Source: Capillidium heterosporum (Eukaryota; Entomophthoromycota; Entomophthoromycetes; Entomophthorales; Capillidiaceae). Taken from it: DNA of 64,000 bases. Under the pieces are notes generated by a model. The model saw nothing but the letters and a program-made list of their open reading frames with translations, was not told where the DNA came from and did no database searches. The stretch is taken from positions 806,001-870,000 of the forward strand of contig WBMQ01000003.1 of NCBI GenBank assembly GCA_016630905.1. Reading direction: 5' to 3'. Positions 38,864 to 51,058 of this stretch are shown one piece after another (the stretch's first letter is position 1; the number at the start of each line of letters is the position of its first letter). A program made the position numbers and the translations under genes.

Positions 38864-39930
38864 ATGGGCGCATCGATACAAGGAAAGTTAAAGAGTTTAG
38901 CACCCTACCTTATTGACTGGGTACTATCAATCGGTTTATTCGCAATTTCCAAGCTATTCGACTATTTCGTACCGCCATTTGAGCGTAGATTTAGTTTACA
39001 GGATACGTCAATAGGGTATCCTATCAAAGAAAAGGAAACTATAAGCAATGTTTGGTTATGGGTAACATCTACTTCAGCTATAAAATATATAAACTTTAAA
39101 AGGTTATTAGTTTAGTACTACCATTTGTCGTTATTTTGATAGTAGGAGCTTTGAGGAGAGAGATAAGGGAGACACACATGGCTAGTTTAGGTAACTACTA
39201 TTATAGAATATGTACTTTAATAGTATTTAGCTTTGTTCCAATCTACAGCGGTTGCCTACGTGATAACCCATATTGTCAAAGTAAAGTGTTATTTATATAT
39301 CTTTATGCTAACATACATTTCTATTTTATTCAATTAGAATTTGGCTGGTAGGAATAGACCTGACTTTTTAGCACGTTGTGAGCCTACCGACGTGGCTAGT
39401 AAGATTTCAGAGGTAGTCAAATTTGGACTGGTAGACGCATCCTATCTGTACTCAAACTAACGAAAATTTATTGCGCGGTGGGATGCAATCTTTCTTTTCG
39501 GGGCACACTTCAAGTTACCTACAAGTTAGCATCTCAAACTAATCATCGCTATATTTAGCCGCTTTCTCAGGGCTAGGTTTCCTGTCGATCTATTTGGCAA
39601 AAGTCACTGGTCTATGGCTATTCCCTAGCTACTTTGTAAAAACCTACATCAGCTTAGTACCCCTTATGGTCGCAGCTTTCATCGGTCTTTCTCGTGTATC
39701 GGATTATAGACACCACTGGTCCGATGTCTTTGTTGGTATGATTGTAGGTAAGTAGTCATATACCACTACTTTGTATTTTCTAACTCGACTGTAAAGGTCT
39801 ATTAAGTGCAACCTATTGCTTCTTACAGCATTTCAATTTCTATGAAAGAAAAAAGCCGGCCGACGGTGTATATAATAACGATGCCAGTAGTAATGACAGC
39901 TTTAACATGCTCAATCGAGCAAATTATTGA
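38864..39930 (+). CDS. DPP1: PAP2-family lipid phosphate phosphatase, DPP1-like (one +1 frame break)
   Basis: Six exons: 38864-39061, 39103-39190, 39231-39280, 39338-39513, 39559-39747, 39797-39930, about 277 residues. All three PAP2 motifs are present: KNLAGRNRPDF (KxxxxxxRP), FFSGHTS (SGH) and SRVSDYRHHWSDV (SRxxxxxHxxxD). Several hydrophobic helices place it in a membrane. It dephosphorylates phosphatidate, diacylglycerol pyrophosphate and similar lipids. In exon 4 (39439-39447, ATCCTATCTG) one base must be skipped. The zero frame ends at TAA 39458-39460, between motif 1 and motif 2, whereas the +1 frame reads CTQTNENLLRGGMQSFFSGH. The exon 4 donor is the GTTACC at 39514, which gives SGHTSTAFSGLGF. 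Confidence 0.9.
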
Positions 39931-40391
39931 CTAAAACTTTTACAGATATCTCCTAAGTAGTTAGAATATGCAAATTAATAAATAGCGGCTACATGTACTA
40001 ATGTTTCTTATAAATTTAATTCTCAGCTTTGCTGTTTCTTATATTTAAGTGAAAATAATTTATATATTATAAGCTTCATATTTAGTTATGAGTACACTAT
40101 ATCGACTATAACTAATATTAATATATAAAGGGTAATTGTTGCTTACATTTAAGATATAGTACATATTCATTAATAGTTTCTATTTAAAGCGTGCCAGCAA
40201 ATATTTATAAAGAACACCTATTTTACCGGAAAAACCTCACCAGAATTCGCTTTCCAGCTTTCAAATTGGAATATTCTTTCCAAACAATTTATTAGCAATA
40301 TAAAAATAGCAATAAATTTGCTTGGCAACAGCGATCAAGAGAAATATTGTATACTTTGAGTAAAGGTTTATACCCCAGCTTTATACCCATT
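39931..40391. other. Intergenic
   Basis: 3' flank of the phosphatase gene and promoter of the next gene. Nothing else recognised. Confidence 0.5.
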
Positions 40392-41312
40392 ATGTTTCTA
40401 AATTTATATACTCTAGTTTATTTAGTTTTCCTGTTAAACGGCATTACACCTTTACAGATAGCTCAGGACCAAGTTGGAAACACGAACCCACATTTCAACT
40501 TAGAACAAGCTATAGTAGCTAAACACCAACAATATAAAGTTAAATTAGCCAAAAATCAGGACGAAGATCTAGAAACTGAGCAGCCAGAAGATGTAGAAAA
40601 TTTGGATACTTTACGAGAAATATTCTTCAACTTCAGGCAGTGTTCAACTTTATGCAACGGAGGGAAGGAATGTCAGTATGAATGCAAGCTTATCATCAAT
40701 TACTCGACAAAAAACGTAGATAAAGTCAACAAGTGCATCGATTCTTGCAAAGATTTAAACTGCTCTCTAAACTGTGTCAAGGTAAGTTCAGGCGTAGACG
40801 AAAAAGTTTTGGACTCGGAGATCTCTTATCTTGAAGCGGTAGAACCCTGCTTAAGTCTAAGTAACGATCGGTACAACATCTGTCAGACCAAATGTAGGAC
40901 GCAGCTGACTAATGACAAAAATAAACTCAACGTATGCTTTAGTAACTGCGACCAAAATAGTCAGAAGGAATCGCAAAAATGTATCCAGGAGTTTTCCAAC
41001 ATGACTGAAACTCAGATTATGGGGATAGAAACTTGTATTAAGCAGTGCTACAAGCAGACTGACTTGAAAGGTTTCTATACTTGTGAGGCTGAATGCCATC
41101 AGCCACTTTACGATCGAGTGTTGATTAAAGCTGAACAGATCCCAACCGTCAGTTCGAACCAGGAAGTAGTAGTACAGTCACCAGTAATCGTTCAATCGCA
41201 AACATCTAAACCTTCTGTCTCAAGTGATGCTTCGAATGACCTTTATTCTAGTAGCTATTTGGTAAGTGCATGCTATTCTTTCTATCTTATATGGTCATTT
41301 AACAGCTACTAA
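40392..41312 (+). CDS. Secreted cysteine-rich protein with repeated CX3C pairs, family not recognised
   Basis: The ATG at 40392 gives 306 residues beginning with a signal peptide (MFLNLYTLVYLVFLLNGITP). An acidic linker (EDLETEQPEDVENLD) is followed by a domain with eight CX3C units: CSTLC, CQYEC, CIDSC, CSLNC, CQTKC, CFSNC, CIKQC, CEAEC. They are spaced so that several form twin CX3C hairpins. The tail is Ser/Val-rich and ends with a hydrophobic stretch. A possible last intron (donor GTAAGT at 41261, acceptor ending in AACAG at about 41304) would replace this tail with a short LLLIK end. The open frame starts earlier (40347) but only at a TTG. It is probably extracellular or surface-bound. 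An effector or wall-protein role is speculation. Confidence 0.7.
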   Translation: MFLNLYTLVYLVFLLNGITPLQIAQDQVGNTNPHFNLEQAIVAKHQQYKVKLAKNQDEDLETEQPEDVENLDTLREIFFNFRQCSTLCNGGKECQYECKLIINYSTKNVDKVNKCIDSCKDLNCSLNCVKVSSGVDEKVLDSEISYLEAVEPCLSLSNDRYNICQTKCRTQLTNDKNKLNVCFSNCDQNSQKESQKCIQEFSNMTETQIMGIETCIKQCYKQTDLKGFYTCEAECHQPLYDRVLIKAEQIPTVSSNQEVVVQSPVIVQSQTSKPSVSSDASNDLYSSSYLVSACYSFYLIWSFNSY

Positions 41313-42244
41313 TTAAATAATGGTTTTCCGATGCCTTTTGTCTTATTGTCTGATATTTTGTAATATATATTTTCATTAAAACTGTTACATTTATGTTTAC
41401 AATAGTTTAATATCTTGATAAGTAGGTTAGTGCATTGTTGGAATCAGTATTCTAATACCATATTCTTTTGACTCTTTGTCTTTTAGATACTATCATCAGC
41501 ATCCACGCATAGTGTTCTTAAACCCTTAAAGATTTAGGAAGATAAAAAATATGGGATAGATGTATGTGTAATAAAACTAGACTGAAGACCTTAACTAGAT
41601 ATAAAGAATGGGTTTCTTGGTTAGCTTCCCATGGTAATAACCTGAGTTTTTATTATTTAGCTATATATAATATACTGGATGCTTTACATAGCATTAGTGT
41701 CCTATACATGATACTTTAAAGCATTAAAGGTCTTGAAAAGACATTGGACTCTAAAATTTCGTTGAGTTCTTCGAGATTGTTCTGGAAATTCTTTTTTGTC
41801 AAATACTCAAAAGCTAGGGGAAACCTATTTCCCGAGAACACAACTTAGATCTCTGGAAAAGAAGACCCCGACTTTACTAATCAATCATAATCAAACAACC
41901 CGCTTTTATTATTCCAACTGATTTGCTTATAAACATCTTTGAAGCTCAGAGTGAATAGACTTCCACTATTTGTCGGATTTAAAAACTCTGATTGATTATC
42001 AAAAGATATGATATCATCCTCAGTATCTTAGATTCGGCAAAACTTTGGGGTTTGTAGGCAGACAAATCAACTTAGCAAGCTGAGTGGGATGCTCAATATA
42101 AAAGCCCAACCCTCCCTTCAGTCCAAATCAAAAAACACTAATTAAACCTTACTAACCAATCATTGCAGAAGATTGATCATCACAACTTAAAAACTCGATC
42201 CATCACCTACACAAACTTTTTCAATTGCAAACAAATTTACAAAT
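41313..42244. other. Intergenic
   Basis: AT-rich; contains the promoter of the MIX17-like gene. No other gene seen. Confidence 0.5.
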
Positions 42245-42712
42245 ATGGCTCGCCGCTCCCGTTCCAGCTCCAGCTCCAACCGCACCAGCTCCCCCTCCTA
42301 TACCCAAAGTCGACCTGCTTCGACCGCTGCTATGCCACCTAGACAGGCAGCTCACCCCGCCCATACTCCAGCCCCAACTGCCGCCCCTGCTCAAAGCAGC
42401 GCTGGACCTGGTCTATTTGGCCAGATGGCTTCTATTGCCGGTGGTGTAGCTGTAGGCTCAGCTGTTGGTAACGTTCTGGGTAACGGTATCTCCAGTATGT
42501 TCAGCGGTTCTTCAGAAGCTCCTCAGCAGCAAGCTGAAGCCGCCCCCACCACCCACTACAATCAGCAGCCTCAACATGCCGGTGCTAGCTGCGCCAACGA
42601 GGCCAAGAACTTCACCAACTGCTTGGAGTCGACCAACAACGACTTCTCAGCCTGCCAGTTCTACTTGGATATGTTGAAGCAGTGCCAGTCTTTCGCCAAC
42701 ACCCGTATGTAA
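42245..42712 (+). CDS. MIX17: MIX17/CHCHD2-like mitochondrial twin CX9C protein
   Basis: Intronless, 155 residues. A basic Arg/Ser-rich start (MARRSRSSSSSNRTSS) leads into a Pro/Ala-rich segment. A Gly-rich hydrophobic middle follows (GQMASIAGGVAVGSAVGNVL). The C-terminal CHCH domain has two CX9C motifs (CANEAKNFTNC and CQFYLDMLKQC). This layout is diagnostic for the MIX17/CHCHD2/CHCHD10 family of intermembrane-space proteins, oxidatively folded by MIA40, and the length is typical. Confidence 0.93.
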   Translation: MARRSRSSSSSNRTSSPSYTQSRPASTAAMPPRQAAHPAHTPAPTAAPAQSSAGPGLFGQMASIAGGVAVGSAVGNVLGNGISSMFSGSSEAPQQQAEAAPTTHYNQQPQHAGASCANEAKNFTNCLESTNNDFSACQFYLDMLKQCQSFANTRM

Positions 42713-43285
42713 AAGTAAAGCTGCTACCAACTACCCCTATAATACATTTACCTTAATCTTTGTATAAAGTTCTATTTGCTTCCCTTTTCTCAATTTTTTA
42801 CCTTTTTCAAATACACTTGATAATTTATTTGTTAGTTTTATATAGTACATCAATTTCTTACCGTAGCTCTTTATTAAGCATTGAAAGGATTTATAATTTA
42901 TATCCCTTTAATCTTTCATGTACTAAGGTACATCAATCAGCTTATTATCCTCACTAATAGGGAACTTTTAAAGCTTTACATATACCTATACTATATTACC
43001 CTTGCTATGTTTTGCACTATTTGTCAATTTCCCATATTACAAACCTTAGCTTCTAGTTTTCTTTGAAGTAGGTTAGATATATTGACTATTCCAAAAGTTT
43101 ATCCAAATCCTTGAACGTCGTTCTTTGTTTATATTTAGAATGTTAGTCTATCAACTACTTAGTAAATTGTGAGTATGCATATATCCCAAATCAACATGAC
43201 CATAAACATAGAAAATACAATAAAGAGTTATATAGTTCTATAAATCGTAATTTTATTTCAAAACCTAAACTACCTAGTTCAAATC
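42713..43285. other. Intergenic between convergent genes
   Basis: AT-rich 3' flanks, nothing recognised. Confidence 0.5.
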
Positions 43286-46247
43286 TTAATGTTTAGCCTT
43301 CTTCTCCTTTCGCTTAGCATCACCATCAATCTCGTTGAGGAGGCTAGTCCTCTCGAAACCAACAAAGGTCTCATTATTGCCATCACCATCTATTTACAAA
43401 TATAAGCATCAAACCAACAAATAAAAATAGTACCTCTATCGGCTAAATTAGTAATAAAGTGTTCTTGGTTGTTGAAACTTAGGTACTTTTTCGAAGTTCC
43501 AGTAGGCAGTATAGGGACTTTAAGTAGGGAAGTTAGTTCAGCTTGCAAACCTTTTAGCTTCAATTTGATGCTCTTATCTCGCTGCTCCGAATTGGAATCG
43601 AACATTGGGCAGGAAGTCTTTGTCTAGCTCGATATCCATAGCTTCGGCTGCTTTCAAGAACCAGTTGGTCTGGGCTTTGCCCTACGAAGGCAAAAGTAAG
43701 CTTAAACAGAAACATATATGTGAAAGTTTACCTTATCTAGCCTATACTTAACTTTTTCGATCTCCTTGGCCAAGTTCGTTAACCTGTCGAACTTGTTGAC
43801 TAATAATCGATCCAATTCCAACTGCTGGATGGAGCTACGCTTCAAGTTTTTACACAGATTCTTGTAGAGTTTCAGCTCGTCGGGGGAATTCAAAACAACA
43901 GCAACTCCCAAGTTATTAGCTCGGGCAGTTCTACCAGAGCGATGGATATACAGTTGGCTGTTGCGGGGTAAGTTGTAATGTACGACATGTTCGATGTTGG
44001 GGATATCCAAACCTCGAGCGGCGACGTCGGAAGCGATGATGACGCAGTTCTCTTTCAATTTGAACTTGTCGATCGTGTTCAATCTTTGCTTCTGCTCCAA
44101 ATTGGCGTGCAGTGGCAAAGCGTCAATGTTCAGCAACTTTAAGGTGGGCACTAACCTGCGGATGGTATCGATACTGTTAACGAAGACTATGGTACGCCCG
44201 GGGAATCGTTTCAAAAAGTAGTGGAGTAAATTATCCTTGTCGTCCTTGATACAGTCGATGCGTCGTTCCACCAACCCACTGGAAGTCTGCTTTTTGGAGG
44301 TTAGGTTGACGACAAAGGGCTTCTTATCCTTAAATTTGATGCTCGAGAATATTTGTTCTAAAGTAAAAAGAGTCAACCAATTAATAAACACATATAAACA
44401 TAAACGTTCAACTTTACCTAAGGAGCTTGGCTTTTCACCTTTGGAATCTTTGTTCTGGGATTGCGTTGACTTTGAGTAGCTGTCCAAAGTAGCTGAAAAG
44501 ATGAAAGTTTGTCGTTTAACGTTTCCTAATAAATATAACTTAGAACTATAGTAATACTAACCAAATACTGTACCTTTAGTAGATCTATTATACAAATAAA
44601 AGAAAATCGTATTAATGCCTGATTCGTTGAAAAAATCACCTGTTGAAGAGATCCAATAACTTCTTAACTTCCATAAAGTGACCAACTTCGACCATACGAT
44701 CCGCCTCATCGATTACTAAAAACTTAACTTGCAGCAGTTTGGCACTCAAATTATCATCCTAGAAGGAAATCAGTGTAAGCAACCAAGACGAATCGAAATC
44801 TTTACCTCCTGAATTAAATCCCACAATCTACCCGGTGTAGCAACCAGGATGTTGGGGTTGTTGCTGATGATACGGTTTTGCTTTTGCCTCGACATACCAC
44901 CGACGATCGAAGCAAACTTATAAAAAGAGGTAACATCAGTACAAACTAAAAATATGTAATAAGGCTACCTTAATGCTTCCATTTGATGGTGATACTGCTT
45001 TCAAATGATTTGTAATTTGTAAAGCTAACTCTCGGGTAGGAGCAAGAATAAGTGCGAAAAGCTTGTCTTTGTTGGTATCTTTGGTATGGATGTGGTTTAA
45101 AATGGGTAACCCAAAGGCCAATGTTTTTCCGGAACCCTAGTTGATGGTAAATGGTTTTAAATTGACTTGAAAATTTACAGTCTCAGCGGCACCAACTACA
45201 TCTCGGCCGAACATGGCGTTGGGTAAAGTCAATCTTTGAATTTCGGTAGGGTTGAGTAAAATTGTTGTCCTGTAAGGTCTTCAAAAGCTCGATGGAAAGT
45301 CCAAATGGCAACCAGCTTTTTACGCAAGGCTCTTTAGCTAACTTTATATCTGAATCTAAAATGAACTATTAGTACGCTGAGATAGTATATGACTTACTTG
45401 AGGTATCTTTAACTTCCTTAACTTTGCTGTTTGGTTCGACTTTCTCGAGTTTAGGTTTCTTATCTTTGACGGTGGCACTTATGCTATTAAAATCAAAGGC
45501 TTCCGACTCTTCTACATCTCCATCGCTTTCCAATTCCTCTTCATTTTCTATCTCAACTTCATCGCTGTTAGTTTCGACGGATTTTTCAGATACAACTTCA
45601 CAATCTACTGGAGTTGGAGAGAACCCTTTGAAAGAGGATGTATCTGAAAAATCATCCTCGGTAGCATCCAATTCATCTTCGCTATCTAAAACTTCTTCAT
45701 CCATACTTTCATCGATGTCTTCTTCTTGGGATAGAGATATGTCTGAATTGGCTTCTTCATCTCCTTCAGAATCGGACTCCGCCTTACGTTTATTATCTCC
45801 CTTCTTACTACTAACATTATTTTCTTCTCCATTACCTTGGTCATTAAAGTCATCAACATGAATAAAGTTCATAGCTTTCATCTCAGCTTCAGTTAAAGGT
45901 AATTCGTAACTACTGCTGGACTTTTTCTTGGACTTTGGTTTGGCCGTATCCTCTTTATCATCATTTGTCTTCTAAAATATAAACGAAAAACATTCCAATA
46001 TTAAAACTATTACAACTATACGCTATCTTACCTCGAACTTTAAAGTTTTACCAAACTCTCCTTCCTCCCAGTAGCAATCCACATTGTCAATCTCTTCCAA
46101 TCCTAAGAAACCACTCATATCATCGTAGGCATCGTCATTATCTTTGAAAGCCAAAGTTGAGTTTACTTGGTTCCAAACTATGTCGTCAGCTCTGATGCTT
46201 CGCTTCTTGCCCTTATTCTTCAACTTCTTGGCTTTATCGTTCTTCAT
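43286..46247 (-). CDS. MAK5: MAK5/DDX24-type DEAD-box RNA helicase (two +1 frame breaks)
   Basis: Eleven exons (minus): 46032-46247, 45398-45971, 45179-45355, 44969-45136, 44806-44916, 44640-44758, 44574-44584 (11 nt), 44418-44525, 43732-44357, 43434-43681, 43286-43389, about 819 residues. A lysine-rich start and a long acidic low-complexity region (about 110-240) precede the helicase core: Q motif [68 protein letters not shown] and [12 protein letters not shown]5 acts in 60S ribosome assembly in the nucleolus. One base must be skipped inside the Q motif (45245-45255, CAACCCTACC; zero-frame stop at 45183-45185). Another must be skipped in the C-terminal region (43577-43612; zero-frame stop at 43574-43576). 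All other phases agree. Confidence 0.9.
44574..44584 (-). other. 11-nt microexon of the MAK5 gene
   Basis: ATCTACTAAAG, between acceptor ATAATAG and donor GTACAG on the minus strand, encodes part of [20 protein letters not shown]. It is needed to keep the frame between the DEAD exon and the SAT exon. Confidence 0.8.
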
Positions 46248-46984
46248 TATACGATTCTTGGACTTTTGAGAAAACTAAAATGTTAAAAGTTTTTTGGACT
46301 AAAATATTTTCTAGTCAACTACGTCATGGACTTTAGTCTTGTAAAAAATCACTACTTCAGAACTAACTATAGCATATTTCAATATTCTTTCCAGACTAAA
46401 CCATATTGTCTAACTTGTCAAATTTTATCAAAGATATATAGTAGTATCAAGTATGACTCTCATTCAACTTAAGATAACTATTTTCATTCCTATATTGCTT
46501 TTATAGCTCTTAGATCGGATGAGTTACTCTGGTATATTCATCATTGAATCTTCAATATCTTAGTATATAGATAGCGATATATTGTCAAAGATAGCACTAT
46601 TCAAGCATGTAGTTATAGTATAAACTTTTTGTAGGATATATCATATAGTATGCGAAATTTAAAAAGATATTGTGCAATTGTGGGTTTGGACAGAGTTAAA
46701 AGCCACTAGCCTAAGGAATCCTATGTATACAATTTGACTACCAAGAACATACTATGGATACAAATACAAACCTTACAATATGATACTTACAAGGTTAAAT
46801 AACTTTATTTTGACTTTTGAATATTATCTTGGTATTACATGTTGATATTCAAGTTTTTAAAAAGAAGCTAAAGTTAAATAATGTGTCGAAAATATTTGAA
46901 CCCAACAAACAACAGCACTAATCGACAAAACAAAAGATATAGCAACCTTATTTAACCACATTTTATTATCAATTAAATCACAGT
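46248..46984. other. Intergenic
   Basis: AT-rich spacer between MAK5 and the fucose synthase gene, nothing recognised. Confidence 0.5.
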
Positions 46985-48135
<1,151 letters not shown>

Positions 48136-48732
48136 CTGTCTAGTTGTCTAAGGTAGGTGAGTTGCTGCTGGTACTAATTGGGTTTTGTAATTGGGCTCGG
48201 ATAGAAATTTAGCCATAATGAAAACATATAGCTAAGGTATTCTTTTGGGAATAAAATGAAGGTCCAATAGCTATAGAATATTTTAGTCAATGATTATTTA
48301 CATTAAGGTGTGAATGCCTGTATTGAATGGGTAAAATATTCTAATAATAGCACTTCAACAATAAAGCCCTCTTATTTGCCTATTTGATACTTCCTAGCTA
48401 ACTTCACCCTCCTCTTGCTAATTTCACCCGGTTCGAAAAGCTAAATCTATGTTGAGAGCATCCATTTAGTAAGCTTGGGAAGCCATTCATCAGATATACT
48501 AAAACTCTATATAAATGTTTTTGGATCCAGTATTAGTTATAGCTGCTATACTTTTCAAAGTTGTAACTACTTAAATTTAATAGTATAATTTAAAGTAATT
48601 TATTCATATGAAATCGCAAATATAAAAACGCATACTATATAGAAATAGAAGGGTAGGGGTGAGATAATCAGAGTTTAGCTTGAAGAATGATATAGAATAG
48701 AATAGAAAAATAATAATAAACAATAATACTCC
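48136..48732. other. Intergenic
   Basis: AT-rich spacer, nothing recognised. Confidence 0.5.
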
Positions 48733-49656
48733 CTAACTGAAACTGTAGGTTGGGAAGGTGGGTAAGGCGGGTGGGAAATATCTCGGCAACAAAGACTTGT
48801 AACTGACGTTATCCTTCTCGAGGTAGGTGCAGAAGACGACGCGCTCAATAGTGGTGTTGGGATGCAGGTGCAGCCAGTACCGTACCGATTGTAAAGCAAC
48901 CTTACAAGCTTTACGACCGGGGTACCGCTTGACACCGGTCGATATGCAGGGGAAAGCGACTGAAGTGATGGGAGGGTCGTGGTTATTGGCTAGATCCAAG
49001 CATGCAAAGTAGCAAGCTCGCAAAGCACTGGGGGATTCCCCGTTAGGGCCTACCGTATGTAAGACATACTTGCAGGGTAAGGTGTAGGCTCCAGTGATAC
49101 GTACCTCCCCGATGTTGCAGCCGCGTATCGTTTTACATTCTTCAACGAAATGGGGTCCAGCTCTAGCAATTATAGCTCGTGTTACACCAGAACCTTGCAG
49201 CAGCTCGTAGCCGGTAGCGTTGACTATAGCTCCTACCGCCAAGTCGGTAATGTCCCCGTGGAAGAGGCTGACCTTGCTGTTGGCTTTGTAGTCGGGCACT
49301 ACCTTGAAGTCCGCAGGAATTTCTATACGGTTGCCTCGGTTCCTACTTATACGAATACTGTTTAAAATGCTTCCGAAGCTAATGAGACTGAGGTCTCCGT
49401 TGGCCGACCGAAGTAACAAAGTTTCTCCACCTGAACTTTGGTTTCCTTCCTCGTCACTATCCCCTGGTATTCGCACTTGAGAGCTGGTCGATGGTGGGTA
49501 GTTCCCTAAAGTGATGTTTGAAACGTTGCGCTCAGTTGAAGTCGACTGCTTCTTCTTGGATTTTGCAGCATTGTTATTAGTACGTGAGTTCAGTGCACTA
49601 TCTGCCCAGACTACTATGTCTTTTAGCTGAACTACTTTGAATTGTTCGGTTGGCAT
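48733..49656 (-). CDS. Macro-domain protein, MacroD-like
   Basis: Intronless, 307 residues. The first about 125 residues are polar low complexity, and the macro domain covers about 130-300. Conserved parts: LFHGDIT with the adenine-binding Asp, AIVNA, CNIGEVRITGAYTLPCKYV, LHTVGP, SVAFPCISTGV (phosphate loop) and YLEKD near the end. These match MacroD/O-acetyl-ADP-ribose deacetylase proteins, which remove mono-ADP-ribose. Two active-loop motifs differ: NAAN is NATG, and the GGGGVD loop is QGSGVT. Binding of ADP-ribose looks possible, but hydrolysis may be reduced or absent. Confidence 0.88.
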   Translation of the reverse strand: MPTEQFKVVQLKDIVVWADSALNSRTNNNAAKSKKKQSTSTERNVSNITLGNYPPSTSSQVRIPGDSDEEGNQSSGGETLLLRSANGDLSLISFGSILNSIRISRNRGNRIEIPADFKVVPDYKANSKVSLFHGDITDLAVGAIVNATGYELLQGSGVTRAIIARAGPHFVEECKTIRGCNIGEVRITGAYTLPCKYVLHTVGPNGESPSALRACYFACLDLANNHDPPITSVAFPCISTGVKRYPGRKACKVALQSVRYWLHLHPNTTIERVVFCTYLEKDNVSYKSLLPRYFPPALPTFPTYSFS

Positions 49657-51058
49657 ATCGAAAATTTTGAAACTTTAACTGGTATTTGTCTTACTAAAGA
49701 ATTTTAAAATCCCTGCTATTATAACATCGATCTCAAATAATGAAGTATATGGATATAGTTATTATTAGAGCTATACCTGCACTAAATTCGCTGACTAAAA
49801 TTCGATAGATGTATATTGAAAGTACTTGTAGTTTAACCTATATCGCAATATTTCAAAGCTGGACCTAAGTAAAATCAGTTAACAGATTAGTTTTTAGTAA
49901 AGCTTATATCATTTCATTTCAGTACTTTGATACTATTGGACAATTTGGAACCAACAGTCACAGTTTCCTGAAACTAGAGACCACCAATCTTTGGGAATCA
50001 AAGGTCGAAATCTGAAAGCCCATTTATCGTACATATATACACCTAAAAACATACAAGAGCTGGATAGGATGGAGGTATATAGTACAGTGAAATGTATCAG
50101 AATACTTTTAAAGCATGTTTATCTGGAAATATCAAGTTATATTAAATTTGATTAGCTGATACTGATCACTTTGAAACTCTGCATTTCAACTCCATCTTGG
50201 CAAATAAAAACCGACTTTTATCAAGCTTTCCAGTATTCAAATATATACTTATAACAGCTACAACCTCCTATTTAATGGTATCAATCGAGTCTTTACTTTA
50301 TTCATGGATACTCGATATCCTAAAGTCTCAATACTTCCTTTATAAACCCCTTAAAATCAGTTTACTATACCAAGTAGTTCTTACCTTTGGAACTGGAGGA
50401 GTATGAAGGGGTTGTAATAAAGTTGTCCATAAGCCCATCTCCTTAAAAATATGTTTAGAATATAAATCAAACTACTACATCAGTATTGGGCCGTATACAT
50501 ATTTAGAAGGAAAATTTGATTACTATTGTAAAGAACAAAAAATGGAAACTAAAGCCACTTAATTTTACTAATACTAGTATTAAAAATAGGCATATCTGTT
50601 GAAAACATCAGCATAAACACTAACTTCAACTATAAGCTCACAGAGTTGTGTAAAGTTTATAAAATTGAAATATGCAGCTCTATACATAAAAAATACAAAA
50701 ATCAGACAAAAACAATCAATAGTAGTGTAGAGCCAAAGTCGTTTAGAAAAGAAAAATGGTTGGAAAAGTAGCGTTATTATTTTACTTTTACCGGAAATAT
50801 GGTCAGTACAAGCTCAATCCGTACTTAAAGCACTCTTTACAGCTATCATCAAAGCTGGTAGGTAAGTGAATTAGTGGATCGGCCAAATATTTTAGAAAGT
50901 TATCAAGTTAGATTGGAAGTCATAAGAATGGAGGTGGAAAGAGGAGGGTAGTGAAGCAGCTTTTGGGCCTTGGTTAATAAATAAGGAAGTTTTTGGCGAC
51001 AGTGCATCTTTTAAGTTCAAGTTAAATATAGGCATTCGGGTAAGCGGCGTAATATAAG
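49657..51058. other. Intergenic
   Basis: No confident gene. A hydrophobic open stretch around 50197-50406 (+) lacks an ATG and any known motif. Confidence 0.5.
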
